Assembly (NCBI GenBank): GCA_029582165.1
Contig: CM055886.1
Coordinates: forward strand, 23,250,669 to 23,314,668
Reading direction: 5' to 3'
DNA: 64,000 nt
Origin: Portulaca oleracea
Lineage: Eukaryota > Streptophyta > Magnoliopsida > Caryophyllales > Portulacaceae
Shown: positions 10,064 to 20,302 of the stretch, piece by piece
Numbering within the stretch: the first letter of the stretch is position 1
Layout: every line of letters begins with the position of its first letter
Translations under genes and position numbers: made by a program
Notes under the pieces: model-generated
Database searches by the model: none
The model's input: only the letters and a program-made list of their open reading frames with translations
Told to the model about the DNA's origin: nothing

Positions 10064-12549
10064 CTTTGATTCTGACAAGACATAAAGGTTCAATTTTAGT
10101 TATTAATCATCAAAGAAATTGAACTAACTTTAACTTCAAATCAAAACACTATATCAACTCTCATTTAGTGTTTTAATTTACCAAGACCCACAAGACTCAT
10201 GGGCTCAAGTAGACTTTGGCCCAACGAAACTCGATCCCATGTTATCTTTGGTGGATCATCTTATGATCGATCATTCAAAATGACTCTTGGCAAGAAATTT
10301 GTATTGAATACAATATTTCTCTTCCTCTACTCTTGGCCCAAAACTATTTTGATAGCCAATTTGAATCGACCTAGCTCCCACCCTACTTATTTATGATGGA
10401 CAAATAATTTGCTTTGGCTTTCTTTATTTATCCATCTAAGTGGTGTTATGATAGGTTGAGCAATAATTCAATTTTGAGAGTAGGTTTTATTATCCTAAAC
10501 ATGCAATTCTAGGTGAACTCTTTCGAAAAGCATAAAAGGCATAACAAAACATGCAATAACGAATTTAGAGCACAAATAAAACCCCTAGTATGGCTTTCTA
10601 GACTTAATCAACTAGTTTAACTAAGCCTTGACGGTCTTCAAGAAAATCTTCCTGGGCTTTGCAACTTCCTTAGATGGGCTCCTACTCGAATCACCACCTC
10701 CATTGCTGTTGGGCTCCCACTTGACTTGATGTCTCCAATTACAACAAATTTACAAAGTGGACCTCACAATTGAGGCCTTACATGAATTAAAATAACTTTA
10801 CTGAAAAATTTAAATTTAAATTAATTCAACTACGGAACGCAGGCGGTATTTCACCCAACCCGGTACGCAGAACGGTAAAACCGACTATCTATGGTCATAC
10901 TAGAAGTACATGCAAAACATGTAATATTACAATAATTATATCAAATATAACACATGCTTAAATAACAAATTATAAAGGCATATATAATTGCAACACAACA
11001 CATATAAGGAAACAAATACTAACTAGGTTTCCTAAAGATTGCATGATTAATAAATAAACAAAATTCCAAATTTTATCTTAATTACCTAAACAGATTTAGG
11101 ATTTTATACCCATACATATAAAATACTTGACTTTCCTAAAATCAAGAAGTCTAAAAGATACTATATCTTTTAAAGATATTGTAAGTTTCCTAAACTTTAC
11201 AGAATTAATAGATTTTATGCCCATTAACTGATTTAGTAGTAAAAGGATTAAATAATTAATTTCTAAAATTAATTACAAACCCTAAAACACACGAATTCAC
11301 CAAAACTGCTGGCAACACGGTCCGTGTTGGATCAACACGGTCCGTGTTACTTTCCAGTTTCGGTTAATTTCGTGAATGAAAAACTTAAATAAAATTATCA
11401 TAACTTATCGAATTTAATAATTTCATATTATAGTGTTATCTAATAACCCAATATGAACATTTTCCAGAATTTTAACAATTTTCAAAAGATTGTAAAATTT
11501 TAGGGAATTAAACATTTTAATTCTCTGTTTAAGAGGAAAATAAATAATAACAGTCCATAAGTTTAAAAATCAAATTTTATAATTTTCTCATACAGTCGAT
11601 TCATCCAATATGCTACTGTGAAATTTTCAGATTTTTATCAAATTTCTAAAATTAGAATAAAAATCAGAGAAGTAAACAATTTTACTTTTCTGTTAATCTG
11701 TAAATTAAAGGAAAATTAGTTAACGATTTCGAAAATTCACGAAAAATTTATCCATAACAGAATGGTTATCCAGTAAACTACTGTAAACTTTTCAGAAAAT
11801 TTGCAAATTTCTATAAATATACAAAATTCAGAGAAGCAACAGATTTATTTCTCTCAGATTTTAAATTCTAAATTTAAAAAATATAATTTGACTGGATAAA
11901 TTAACAAAAGAATTTTCCCTAAAATTATGGTTACCCAGTAACCTACTGTAAAATTTTCAGAAGTTTTACAAATTTCTACAAATTTATAAAATTCATAGAA
12001 TTAAACAATTCTTAATTCTCTTCAGAACTGAAAACTCAATTAAAAATCCATTTTAAAGGGAAAAATCTACAAAAAGTATGGAAAGTCCAGAACACTTCCA
12101 GACACCTCCAGTAAAATTTTCGGAAATTTTCGTATTCATTTGATATTTTATTTCTATTGTTCATATTTACCGTAAATAAACTAAATCAAAAAATAATTCT
12201 ACAAAACCCTATTTTGCGAATTTTGACCTATTTCATGTATTGCCTACTGTTTAACAATATTAAACAAGATTGTTTCTAAAACATTCAAAATTGAATCAAG
12301 TTTATGTCATATTTAACGATTAAACAAACATAAAGTCGATTAAATAAAGGCAATAAGAAATAAATAATAACAAAGCATGAAATTTTACAATAAAATTCCA
12401 GATTTACTATTATGAACATTAAAGATTAAAACTTTCATAACGATTCAAAATTTTAGGCATAAATCTACTCTAGCATATTCATAATATAATTCAACTATTG
12501 ACAAAATTACTTATGAATACAAGTACAATACTTTAGCATGCAATTGGTG
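10064..12549 (-). repeat. Long AT-rich leader of Copia A with degenerate repeats
   Basis: About 2.5 kb between gag and primer site without a coding frame. At 11313-11329 and 11333-11348 it has two AACACGGTCCGTGTT palindromes like those in the LTR. From about 11430 to 12140 a degenerate unit of roughly 120-150 bp recurs, recognisable by CTACTGTAAAATTTTCAGAA followed by a CAAATTTCTA block and a short AAACAATT block. Such a long leader is unusual for Copia. Confidence 0.7.
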
Positions 12550-12561
12550 GCTCTGATACCA
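12550..12561 (-). other. Primer-binding site, tRNA-Met
   Basis: The minus strand reads TGGTATCAGAGC, the perfect complement of the plant initiator tRNA-Met 3' end, directly inside the right LTR. It fixes the orientation of Copia A. Confidence 0.95.
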
Positions 12562-12562
12562 C

Positions 12563-13414
12563 TGTTAGGTTTTAGGTTATCTATTTCCTAAACAGATACA
12601 GATTAATTGGCGGAATATTCATAACAATTATAAAACAATCAATCACAACAATTGCAGATGCTTTAGTAATTATACCTGATCGCTAATCCGGCTGATGAAG
12701 AGGTTGACCTTCGAGATTCCAATGCTGAAATCCACTACTGAAAGTCCACGCAACACTCCGGGAACCCGACTGCTAGATCGACCCGATCGAGACGAATCTC
12801 AATCTAAGATGTATGTGAGATTGTTTCGGAAACAATTAATGCTTCTTGAAACTGGAACTGCAAAACTAAAAGAGCAAAGAACTCAGGAAATCACTCTGGT
12901 ATCTCTCTAAGAGTCTCAGGCAGTTGGTGTGGATCTCTCACAGAGACCCCTTTATATAGTGTTTAGAAAACCTAGGGAAAGTTTCAAAACCCTAAACGGC
13001 TGACTTAACGCAACAGCGTGCTTCTCAGGCCCAACACGGTCCGTGTTGAAACAACACGGTCCATGTTGGACTCCAGAAGGTCTATTAATTCGGCCCATGG
13101 ACACCACAGACCGTGGTGTCTCAACACGGACCGTGTTGGGTCAACACGGTCCGTGTTGCGCCCAATTCGGTCCGTGTTGGGCTGATTTCTCACAGAAATG
13201 AGTTTCCAACTTTTCTAAACGTAATACAATATTACTTAGGTTACATACATTATTCCAGGGCATTGACTTGTGTGACCCAGTAGGACCAAATAATATAGTT
13301 GTAATTAAACATATTTAATTACTAATGATATAGGTCTCTAGTAAGACATATAATTACTATATCACTTTGGTTTAATCTCCGTGTATATCGAACATTGTCG
13401 GGACATTCCCAACA
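12563..13414 (-). repeat. 5' LTR of Copia A
   Basis: 852-bp LTR, TGTTAG...CCAACA on the plus strand. It contains a cluster of palindromes at 13032-13170: CAACACGGTCCGTGTTG, a CACCACAGACCGTGGTG variant, CAACACGGACCGTGTTG and others, spaced a few to some tens of bases apart. Confidence 0.95.
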
Positions 13415-13419
13415 CTTTT

Positions 13420-14699
13420 GCCTAGCTTGCTTGATGAGGTTTTCAAGCTAGTCACTCTTTATTTTATCTCTCAAAGACCAAAAGATTTGATGATGAATTT
13501 TCTCTAAAGTGAATTGCAGCGGCCGGGCCTCAAAGAGGTTCTCCTACGTATCCAGTGTGGAATCAGGTCAGTCGTAGTTCAACAGGTGCAGCTTTGATTA
13601 AAGCCTCAAAAAGGACTTTGAGATTGATCGAAAGTTTAATGGGAAGGATAGGTGTGAAGGTTTGACGGGGAGGTTTTGGGATGTGCGAGTGACCAATGTA
13701 AACTGACAATTGCCTCTTATGCCTCTTATTCTTGCTTTCTTCTTTCTCTTTTTTTTTTCCTTCTTTTCTCTCTTTATTTTTTTCTTCTTTTTCTCTCTTT
13801 CTTTTTTTTTGAACTCGACTACCTCAATCTATATTTTTCTTATCAATGATATTTGTCACCCGCAACACATTAGTTGATTTAGATGGATTTATGGATGAGA
13901 TGGTCATAAAATGAACGACCGGGTTCGTTAAGAAGATGATGTGTGAAGAAATGTAGGTGAAGCAGCGAAGTGAAAATGAAGGTGGTTATGATGTAGGTGG
14001 TAAGGGATGAAAGCCTTCTATCATAGGAATATCTTTTTAAGCTGCATGATTTATTTCATAGTGAGATTCACTTTTAGAGACTATTGGTCGCGTTGAATTC
14101 TCTCCTTTTGCCTAACCTGTTGGAGTTCAGGTTAGCTTCCCTCCTCTTAATTTTTATTCATTCACCTCTCCTTTTGCCCAATTTGTTAGATGCGTGTTCA
14201 AGTTGGCCTCTCTCTTTTTTTTCTCTCCTTTTTCCTAACTTCGCTTTGTCGGTGAAGTTAGCCTCTCTTCTCTCTATTAACCTTGGACTCGGGGTAGGAA
14301 AAAAAGCATAGAGAAAATGTGGTAGAGATGTGAGATGGAGTGAAGGATGTGAGAAGATAGATGTGTCAGACTTGGATGGTCATATGGATGAGTGAGCTCT
14401 TCAATTCAAATCAGGAATGCAAGCACAAGACTTTCCTGAGCAGTTTAGAAGCAAATGAAGGGTCGGGGAATACAAGGGTCATAATCATGAAAGGTTTATT
14501 GAATGTAACTAAGATGAATACATAATAAAAAAAACTACTTGGGATACATCCCAACTGACTCTGAAAATAAATGCCAACTTTCATGGAAAGAAAAGGAATG
14601 ATAATAGAAAATCTCCTAATTAAGCCTTGTCATCTTCTACTCTGATGTAACCCGGGATTATAGAGCTTACAGCGGAAGATCCCCGTACAGCCTGAATTT
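13420..14699 (-). other. Non-coding internal part of the Tat-like element
   Basis: It continues the Tat-like internal sequence on the right of the Copia A insertion. It has pyrimidine-rich tracts (13730-13815, 14095-14260) and no recognisable domain on either strand. In the element's sense it lies downstream of gag, where pol would be expected. Confidence 0.6.
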
Positions 14700-15590
14700 T
14701 TAATGGGGTTTCTGTATTGTTTGTGCTGGCGGCAGTTCTCCTAATTGGAACACTTCTTCAAGTTTTTTCTTGAGGGTGAAGCAGTTTTCAGTATCATGAC
14801 CTCGAAGTCTATAATATCTGCAAAACTTACTTGAGTTCCAAAATTTTCCCTCAGTTCCAGGTTCGCATTGAACAGGGGGAAGCTCGATCTTTCCTTCCTT
14901 AAGAAGACAATTGAGAGCCTCGGTATTGGTAGTGTAGATTGGAATTTCAACATTCTTAGCAGAAGAATAAGGAGCCCTTTGATGAATGTCAGTGTTATTC
15001 AATCCCATTGATGATGATCCTTCTCCAATATTTTCTCTGATGCGATAACCAGTATTGGCCGTCCTTCTATCGTTTTATAGAATCCAAAGGATCATATCCA
15101 TTTTTCGGTCCAGACCCTCTATGCGTGATTGCATTTGAATTATTGTGGTAAAGAGTTTGTCCATAAAAGAACTTTCTCGTTCACCACATCTTCTTTCTTG
15201 ATATCCTCCTGTAGCTAAGGGCAGAATTTGGTCTTTCTTCTTAGTTAAAGGTGATCGGGAGACATTTGGAACTATTTTAAACTTCTCCATTGGTGAGTTG
15301 GACTTATGTGGTTGATCAACTCTATGAATAGAAGTGAGTCTCGTGTCCATATAGTTATTTGCAGACATAGGGATCTCTCTCTCTATTTCACGCATGCTTG
15401 ACATTTCACTATAACGAGTGTTGCTTCCATCTTTATCAAGAAAATTCAGCTCATCATCCATCCTTGCTAACGTATCGATGATTTCATCTATTCTCCTATC
15501 GTTGCCTTGCATTTGCTGTGAAATTTCAGTCAAATGTTGGGAGATGAAGAGATTGAGTTCATTGTCGCTAGGTATTCCGTTGGAGGCCAT
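14700..15590 (-). pseudogene. Tat-like gag remnant with one in-frame stop
   Basis: One minus-strand frame runs from the methionine at 15590 to 14700 and is interrupted only by TAA at 15075-15077. The C-terminal part has C-R-Y-Y-x4-GHDTENCFTLKKKLEE (about 14740-14830). This resembles the CRFH..GHDTE.C..LK motif common in plant Ty3/gypsy gag proteins of the Tat/Athila group, here with tyrosine where the family usually has histidine. The N-terminal part is coiled-coil-like (ISQQMQGNDRRIDEIID) and shows no known domain. No pol follows, so this is the only protein trace of the host element. Confidence 0.72.
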
Positions 15591-16629
15591 TGGAGACAGT
15601 GATGCAAAGAAGGCAACTTTTTTACTCCGAGTTCAAGGTCGGTCACCGGATCCTTATTCTGCCTGTATGGAAACCATAAACCTCAATAATTAACCCTAAC
15701 ATTGACCTACCCAAAGACGTAGTGACCTACATGGGACAACCTAATGCAAACAATGCCTATATGATGAATGATTTTTATTTTTTGGTATGGACTCACCCAA
15801 CATTGGGCTTGCATGAAGACCTCTAACCTAATATGAAATTATATACATGGAAGAGAGAAGGTCCATCGGGCCGTCATAAGATCGAGTCAACATTAAAGTT
15901 TTAATGAACTCGAATTCGAATAACGGCCGAATACACGCTTTACAGGCTCAAATGCTACCAAGGGTTGGACAAAGTCAAATTAAGATCTCGGGCTTTAATC
16001 AAACTCCTTTGATTTAGGCCCAAGAGAGACCTCTAGGCCCTCTTTAACTTTTGCGTGACTATTGCCCAAACTAAAGCGGCATTTGGGGGAAAATGAATTA
16101 TGAGACCGACTCTTAGAATGAAAAAAAAAAATGAAACACATAGCACATAATTTACACATGGCATAATAAGAATGCACATAGCATACAAATGGGTAATGCA
16201 CCTACCCAAGGTTCTATATTTAAGGGTTTAAAGTCGGATACCTAGAACTATCATACTCATGTCTCTCACGCGCCACAAATTCTATGGAGTTGATAGTAAT
16301 GTGACCCGTGTGTTTCTCGCAAAATTAAAGGGAAAATGTAAATTCATAATCCCGAGAATTTTGGGAGTGTTTCATGAGTGGGAAAGCAATTCGCGACCTT
16401 CTCCAAATGTGGGGTTCATTCCTTGAATTCGAAAATATACTTTACCCAAAAGGAAAATTGGGTTAACCTAGACGGTACCTTTGGGTTCATCCCGATTTAT
16501 TAAAAATCGAGATGGAGGTGCGCATGCACGATGCCTAACTAAATAATAAAAATTACAAAAATTAATTTCTCCTTTTCTACTAAAAAATTTTTAAAACCGA
16601 TTTTTCAAATTTTACCCTCTTAAAGTAAG
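15591..16629 (-). other. Leader between tRNA-Arg primer site and gag
   Basis: About 1 kb with no recognisable coding region. It is the 5' untranslated part of the Tat-like element. Confidence 0.6.
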
Positions 16630-16630
16630 T

Positions 16631-16647
16631 CCCCAGTGGAGTCGCCA
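16631..16647 (-). other. Primer-binding site, tRNA-Arg
   Basis: The plus strand reads CCCCAGTGGAGTCGCCA, identical to the 3' end of plant tRNA-Arg plus CCA; the minus strand is therefore its complement. It lies four bases inside the right LTR. tRNA-Arg priming is known for Ogre/Tat elements. Confidence 0.85.
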
Positions 16648-16651
16648 TTTG

Positions 16652-18212
16652 TGGGACCTGGGAAAATCCCCGTTGGTGTCCCTCGCGGTAAACGGCGAGT
16701 CGAAAGGGGTGTCTTTTCTTTTAGAAGATTCGCTTGAATTTCCGTTTAAATAAACTAAAACTAAAATTTAAATAATCTCCTTTTTTTAGATTTTATTAAA
16801 ATTTGAGAATTTTATTTATTTAGAAAGTAAACAGAAAATAAAAGAAAAACAAAAAGAAACGAAAAAAAGAGAAAAAACAGAGAGCCCCGGGACTGGGCTC
16901 GGGATTATTTACTATAGCAATACCTGCAAGTATTGTGAGCCAGTAACCCCGAAAAAAAAAGTCCCGGGCCTGGAAATCAGATCCGAGGTGCGGGATAGCC
17001 GGAATACCGCCAGGTATTCCGCTTGTCCCAAAATCTGCTTTCGACACAGAAAAAAGCGAAAATAAAATATGGGCTCGATGATTTATCGTAGCAATACCGC
17101 AGTATTGTGAGTCGATGACCGAAAAAGGGTCTCGGGCCTGGAAATCAGATCCGAGGCGCGGGACTGGCCGGAATACCGCCAGGTATTCCGCTTGTCCCGG
17201 CCTCGGGATCTGTTTCTGAGACAGAGAAACAAAAACTGAAAATAAAATCCTTTTTTTCAAAAAAAAGCTTTCTGAAACAGAAATAAAATACGAAGGGAAA
17301 AGAAATAAAAGCGAGAAGAAATAAAAAAAAGGAAAAAAAGGAAGAAGAGTCGCAAATTAATTTTTGAGCGAGAATTAATAAACTCAAGAAACAATACTCC
17401 ACAAACCACGAACCACGAGATTTGGATCCGGGGGTAAGGTTACGAATTCGGGAATAAAAATTCCCGAATCTGCACGTTTAACGAACGGACTTTACTAAAC
17501 CGGTTAAATAAAAAGGAAGAAGAAGAGGAGAGAAGAAGATAGTAGAACGGAGCATTAATTAGTGTAATTAGTGTTATTTAGTTACATACAAATGCCATAA
17601 TAAGATAAAAAATAAATACAAGAAATAAAAAGAATTCAACAAGAATGTACCTTTATTTACAAGCAATCCATATTATTTAGGTCAAGTTTAGGATTAACTC
17701 AAGTTACAAGATAATATGAATAAATGGTAGAGAAAGAAAACAAAAATGCCAATTAAGTGTATGCAAGATGAGAGAAATATAGAGGGAGAAGAGTGTGAAC
17801 AACAAGTGTCAATACGTCAGGGTGATTTCGGTGTAAAGTGAGATGGAGAATGGTTGGGGTTTTATTGGAGAAACGAGGGTTGAGATTTTAGGTCAAAATG
17901 AGGGGAAAAATACGGCATAATACCACCAAGTATCAGGCCCGGCTGCGCGAAAAAATAGTCAAGGCACGCTTCCCGAGGCGGATGGAGGCGCCCCGGGTCG
18001 GGCAGAACCCGCCCACGATACCTGACGGTATGTGGGCCGGATCCTGCCCAGCCCAGCTTGCTTCCGCCTCGGGCCGCGTGCCAAGCAAGATTGGGCTGAT
18101 TTTTTTTGTGTTTTATTTTTTCTTTTTGCATTTCACTTTCTTTGGCATTTTTATAAAATAAAATAAAGATAAAATAAAATTACATAATTATGAGACACTT
18201 TTTGGGTGTCTA

Positions 18213-18214
<2 letters not shown>
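16652..18214 (-). repeat. 5' LTR of the Tat-like element
   Basis: 1,563 bp, TGGGACC...GTGTCTACA on the plus strand, partner of 966-2532. It carries palindromes at 16918-16935 (one mismatch), 17001-17020, 17092-17107 and 17170-17189. Compared with the left LTR, several stems differ by substitutions in one or both arms. Confidence 0.9.
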
Positions 18215-18261
<47 letters not shown>

Positions 18262-18456
18262 CTTATTATATATAAAAACATTATATGTAATTTTTTTCAA
18301 CATTTATTCTTCCACAAAATTTTTTAACAATTTTTTTATAAATTTAAAAAAAAAGGATTTGCTCCATTTTAATTAAACCACCCACAAATTAATATTGTGG
18401 TGGTTTAATTAATTGGTGCGATAACATTTCTTTTTTTTTTTCTTTTAACAGAAACA
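18215..18456. repeat. AT microsatellite and AT-rich sequence
   Basis: (AT)n at 18218-18256, the right half of the microsatellite split by the Tat-like insertion, followed by AT-rich sequence. Nothing else seen. Confidence 0.75.
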
Positions 18457-18813
18457 TGGCGTCAGTTAAGCCCATTAATTGACACCATTTGTAAATTAGG
18501 CGTTGGTTAATGTGCCTAAACGGACGCCATCTGATAGAGCGGCGTCAATTAATAGGCCTTAACTAACACCAACTTTATCAGAAATTGCGCTTGGAATTTG
18601 GGAAATAGGTGTCAGATATTGGCGTCAGTTTAGGTCACACGTTAACAGTTTTGGCGTGAGATCTTAACTGACGCCAATATCCTACGCTTTTTTAGAAAAA
18701 GCATTAAAGGATTTGGTGTAAATTTAAATCTCACGCTAATGGATGAAAGGCGTCAGTTAAGACCCATTTTGCTCGCTTTTTCCTTATGCCAATTGATAAG
18801 AATTCTACTAGTA
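18457..18813. repeat. CACTA-type subterminal repeats and right end
   Basis: Many GGCGTCAG/CTGACGCC-like motifs in both orientations, matching those at 143-286. The block ends with GAATTCTACTAGTA at 18800-18813. Its complement TACTAGTAGAATTC is one base away from the CACTAGTAGAA type of CACTA terminus. I take 18813 as the probable right end. No TSD can be checked because the left end is not visible. Confidence 0.6.
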
Positions 18814-18897
18814 AGAGTTTGATTAAATTATTTTTTTTAGAACTTTAGATATACTTGTGATTATTCCATACTTTTCACTGATTCCATCTTTATAGTA

Positions 18898-19300
18898 CAC
18901 ATAACAAGAAAAATTACTTTGGGTGACAAAAAAGTTTGTTGTCTTAATCCAATTTTTGTTGCCCTTTAATACAGGGCTACAAAAAAATTTATCACGATTT
19001 GATAGTTTTATCCTCGAAGCACAAAGCCCAGGCTACAAATTAGTAAAAACGGTAGCACAATGTAGTTGTGGTGGGCAACAAAATTTTTTGTTGTCTTAGT
19101 AACCTTAGGCAACCATTTTTCTTTAAATTGTCGCCCTATCTATATCAATTACAACAAAAAAAAAGTTTTTTTTCACATATAATGCATTTAACCACAAAAT
19201 TATTTGGTTGCCCTATTTTAAACTAATGCAATAATAATTTTTTTTTTTTTGTTGCCCAAACAACTCTAAATTTGTTACCCAAACATATTTTTCTTGATGT
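18898..19300. mobile_element. CACTA-type MITE, copy 1
   Basis: The left end CACATAACAAGAAAAATTAC and the right end ATTTTTCTTGATGT form imperfect inverted repeats. The interior is full of TTGTTGCCC-like motifs. The copy at 57366-57759 has the same structure with better ends and a 3-bp duplication. No TSD is recognisable here. Confidence 0.75.
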
Positions 19301-19539
19301 CACATTAATTTAAAACATTATAAATTTCCATATCAAATATTGCAATTTAAATATGATTTTGGATTTTCTTTTATTTTTTCAAAATAACATATATGATTAC
19401 AATAAATTATATAAATTCGGAATCAACTTAGAAGCAATCAAATCTATCTAAATTCATCACTTAGCTTTAGATATTCCTTAGAAATTTTTTTTTAATATAT
19501 TTATATAGATATTTGTTTTTAGAGCTTCAACAAAACCTA

Positions 19540-19783
19540 CTCCCTCCATCCTATATTATAAGTTACTTTGGAGAAAAACTTAAAAACTAATAAATTACAA
19601 TTAGTTAGGTAATTGAAATATTTTTTAGAGTGGTGCTACAGAGAAAATTGCGGAGTAATAATGAAAAAGAAAAGGTAAAGTTTAGTAACTGGAAGATAAA
19701 TAAAATAAATAAGAATATTATTATTGGAACATTAGAAAGAAAGCGCTAGATAAATAGACAAAAAAAGTATGAGATGGAGGAAG
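19540..19783. mobile_element. Stowaway-like MITE
   Basis: Starts CTCCCTCCATCCTATATTA and ends with the matching inverted sequence ATGAGATGGAGGAAG. TA flanks both sides (19538-19539, 19784-19785), the Tc1/Mariner-type target duplication. 244 bp, non-coding. Confidence 0.85.
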
Positions 19784-20038
19784 TATGTTTTTAGTTTTTG
19801 TGTAAAAATCAGTATTATTTACTATATTTCTTATTTAGATTTTATTTGTATATATTTGTTATTCAATAAATAAACAAATAAAGTTTTAAAAGCTTGGTAT
19901 ATTACAGAAATCGGATGATAGGCCCATGGGGGCACTAGCTAGAACCAGGGGTACCATGCTTTTGTGCACCCACGGACCAACATACCCAACTTATCATCTT
20001 TTTATGAGCATCTTTTCAAATTAGTTAATGAGTATTTT

Positions 20039-20280
20039 TGTAACACCCTGATCTCTCATGGATCGTGAACGTTATGGATAATTGCTTTAAGGATCGATGA
20101 TTGGCCAACAAATCATCATGAAACCTACCAGCGTGCTTCGTTTGTGCTCATACACTGCCCTAGAGAATTTTCTTGGAGGTCACTCATCTAGAGACTACTC
20201 CCAACCGAGTACGCTTTAAATATTAACAAATGAGTTTCCTAAAAGGAAGGTGCACCTTGGTGATATAAGTAGCCATTTCA
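20039..20280 (-). mobile_element. Cassandra-like LTR with 5S rRNA-like segment
   Basis: On the plus strand it starts TGTAACACCC and ends with CA, so the minus strand is TG...GGTGTTACA, as in Cassandra terminal-repeat retrotransposons. Positions about 20165-20240 (minus strand) resemble the 5' half to middle of plant 5S rRNA: AAGCGTACTCGGTTGGGAGT and GATGAGTGACCTCC correspond to AAGCGTGCTTGG and GATGGGTGACCTCC. The Pol III box region is degraded. No primer site, partner LTR or target duplication is visible, so it is a solo or fragmentary LTR. Confidence 0.7.
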
Positions 20281-20302
20281 AACCCTTTAAGCTATATTTA
20301 AA

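Larger units (their letters stand above)
4456..13414 (-). mobile_element. Copia A: complete Ty1/copia retrotransposon nested in the Tat-like element
   Basis: It is bounded by LTRs 4456-5250 and 12563-13414 with a perfect 5-bp target duplication CTTTT (4451-4455 and 13415-13419). The tRNA-Met primer site lies at 12550-12561, so the element reads on the minus strand. The gene order gag, protease, integrase, RT, RNase H identifies Copia. Its protein frames run from 10063 down to 6059 but are broken by frameshifts and stops, so it is not autonomous now. Between gag and the primer site lies an unusually long 2.5-kb leader. Confidence 0.96.
966..18214 (-). mobile_element. Tat/Ogre-like Ty3/gypsy LTR retrotransposon, gag only, nested Copia inside
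   Basis: Two direct copies of a roughly 1.56-kb LTR (966-2532 and 16652-18214) bound this element. Just inside the right LTR, 16631-16647 matches the 3' end of plant tRNA-Arg including CCA, so the element reads on the minus strand with its 5' LTR on the right. tRNA-Arg priming is typical of the Ogre/Tat lineage. Without the Copia A insertion (4456-13414 plus one target duplication) the element is about 8.3 kb. Its internal part holds one broken gag-like frame (14700-15590), a 31-bp tandem array beside the 3' LTR and a hairpin-rich repeat region. I see no protease, RT or integrase, so it is non-autonomous. Lineage assignment rests on the primer site and the gag motif. Confidence 0.85.

Noticed and set aside
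20165..20240. A functional 5S rRNA gene
   Set aside because: Only part of 5S is recognisable, it is heavily diverged and it sits in an LTR-like sequence.
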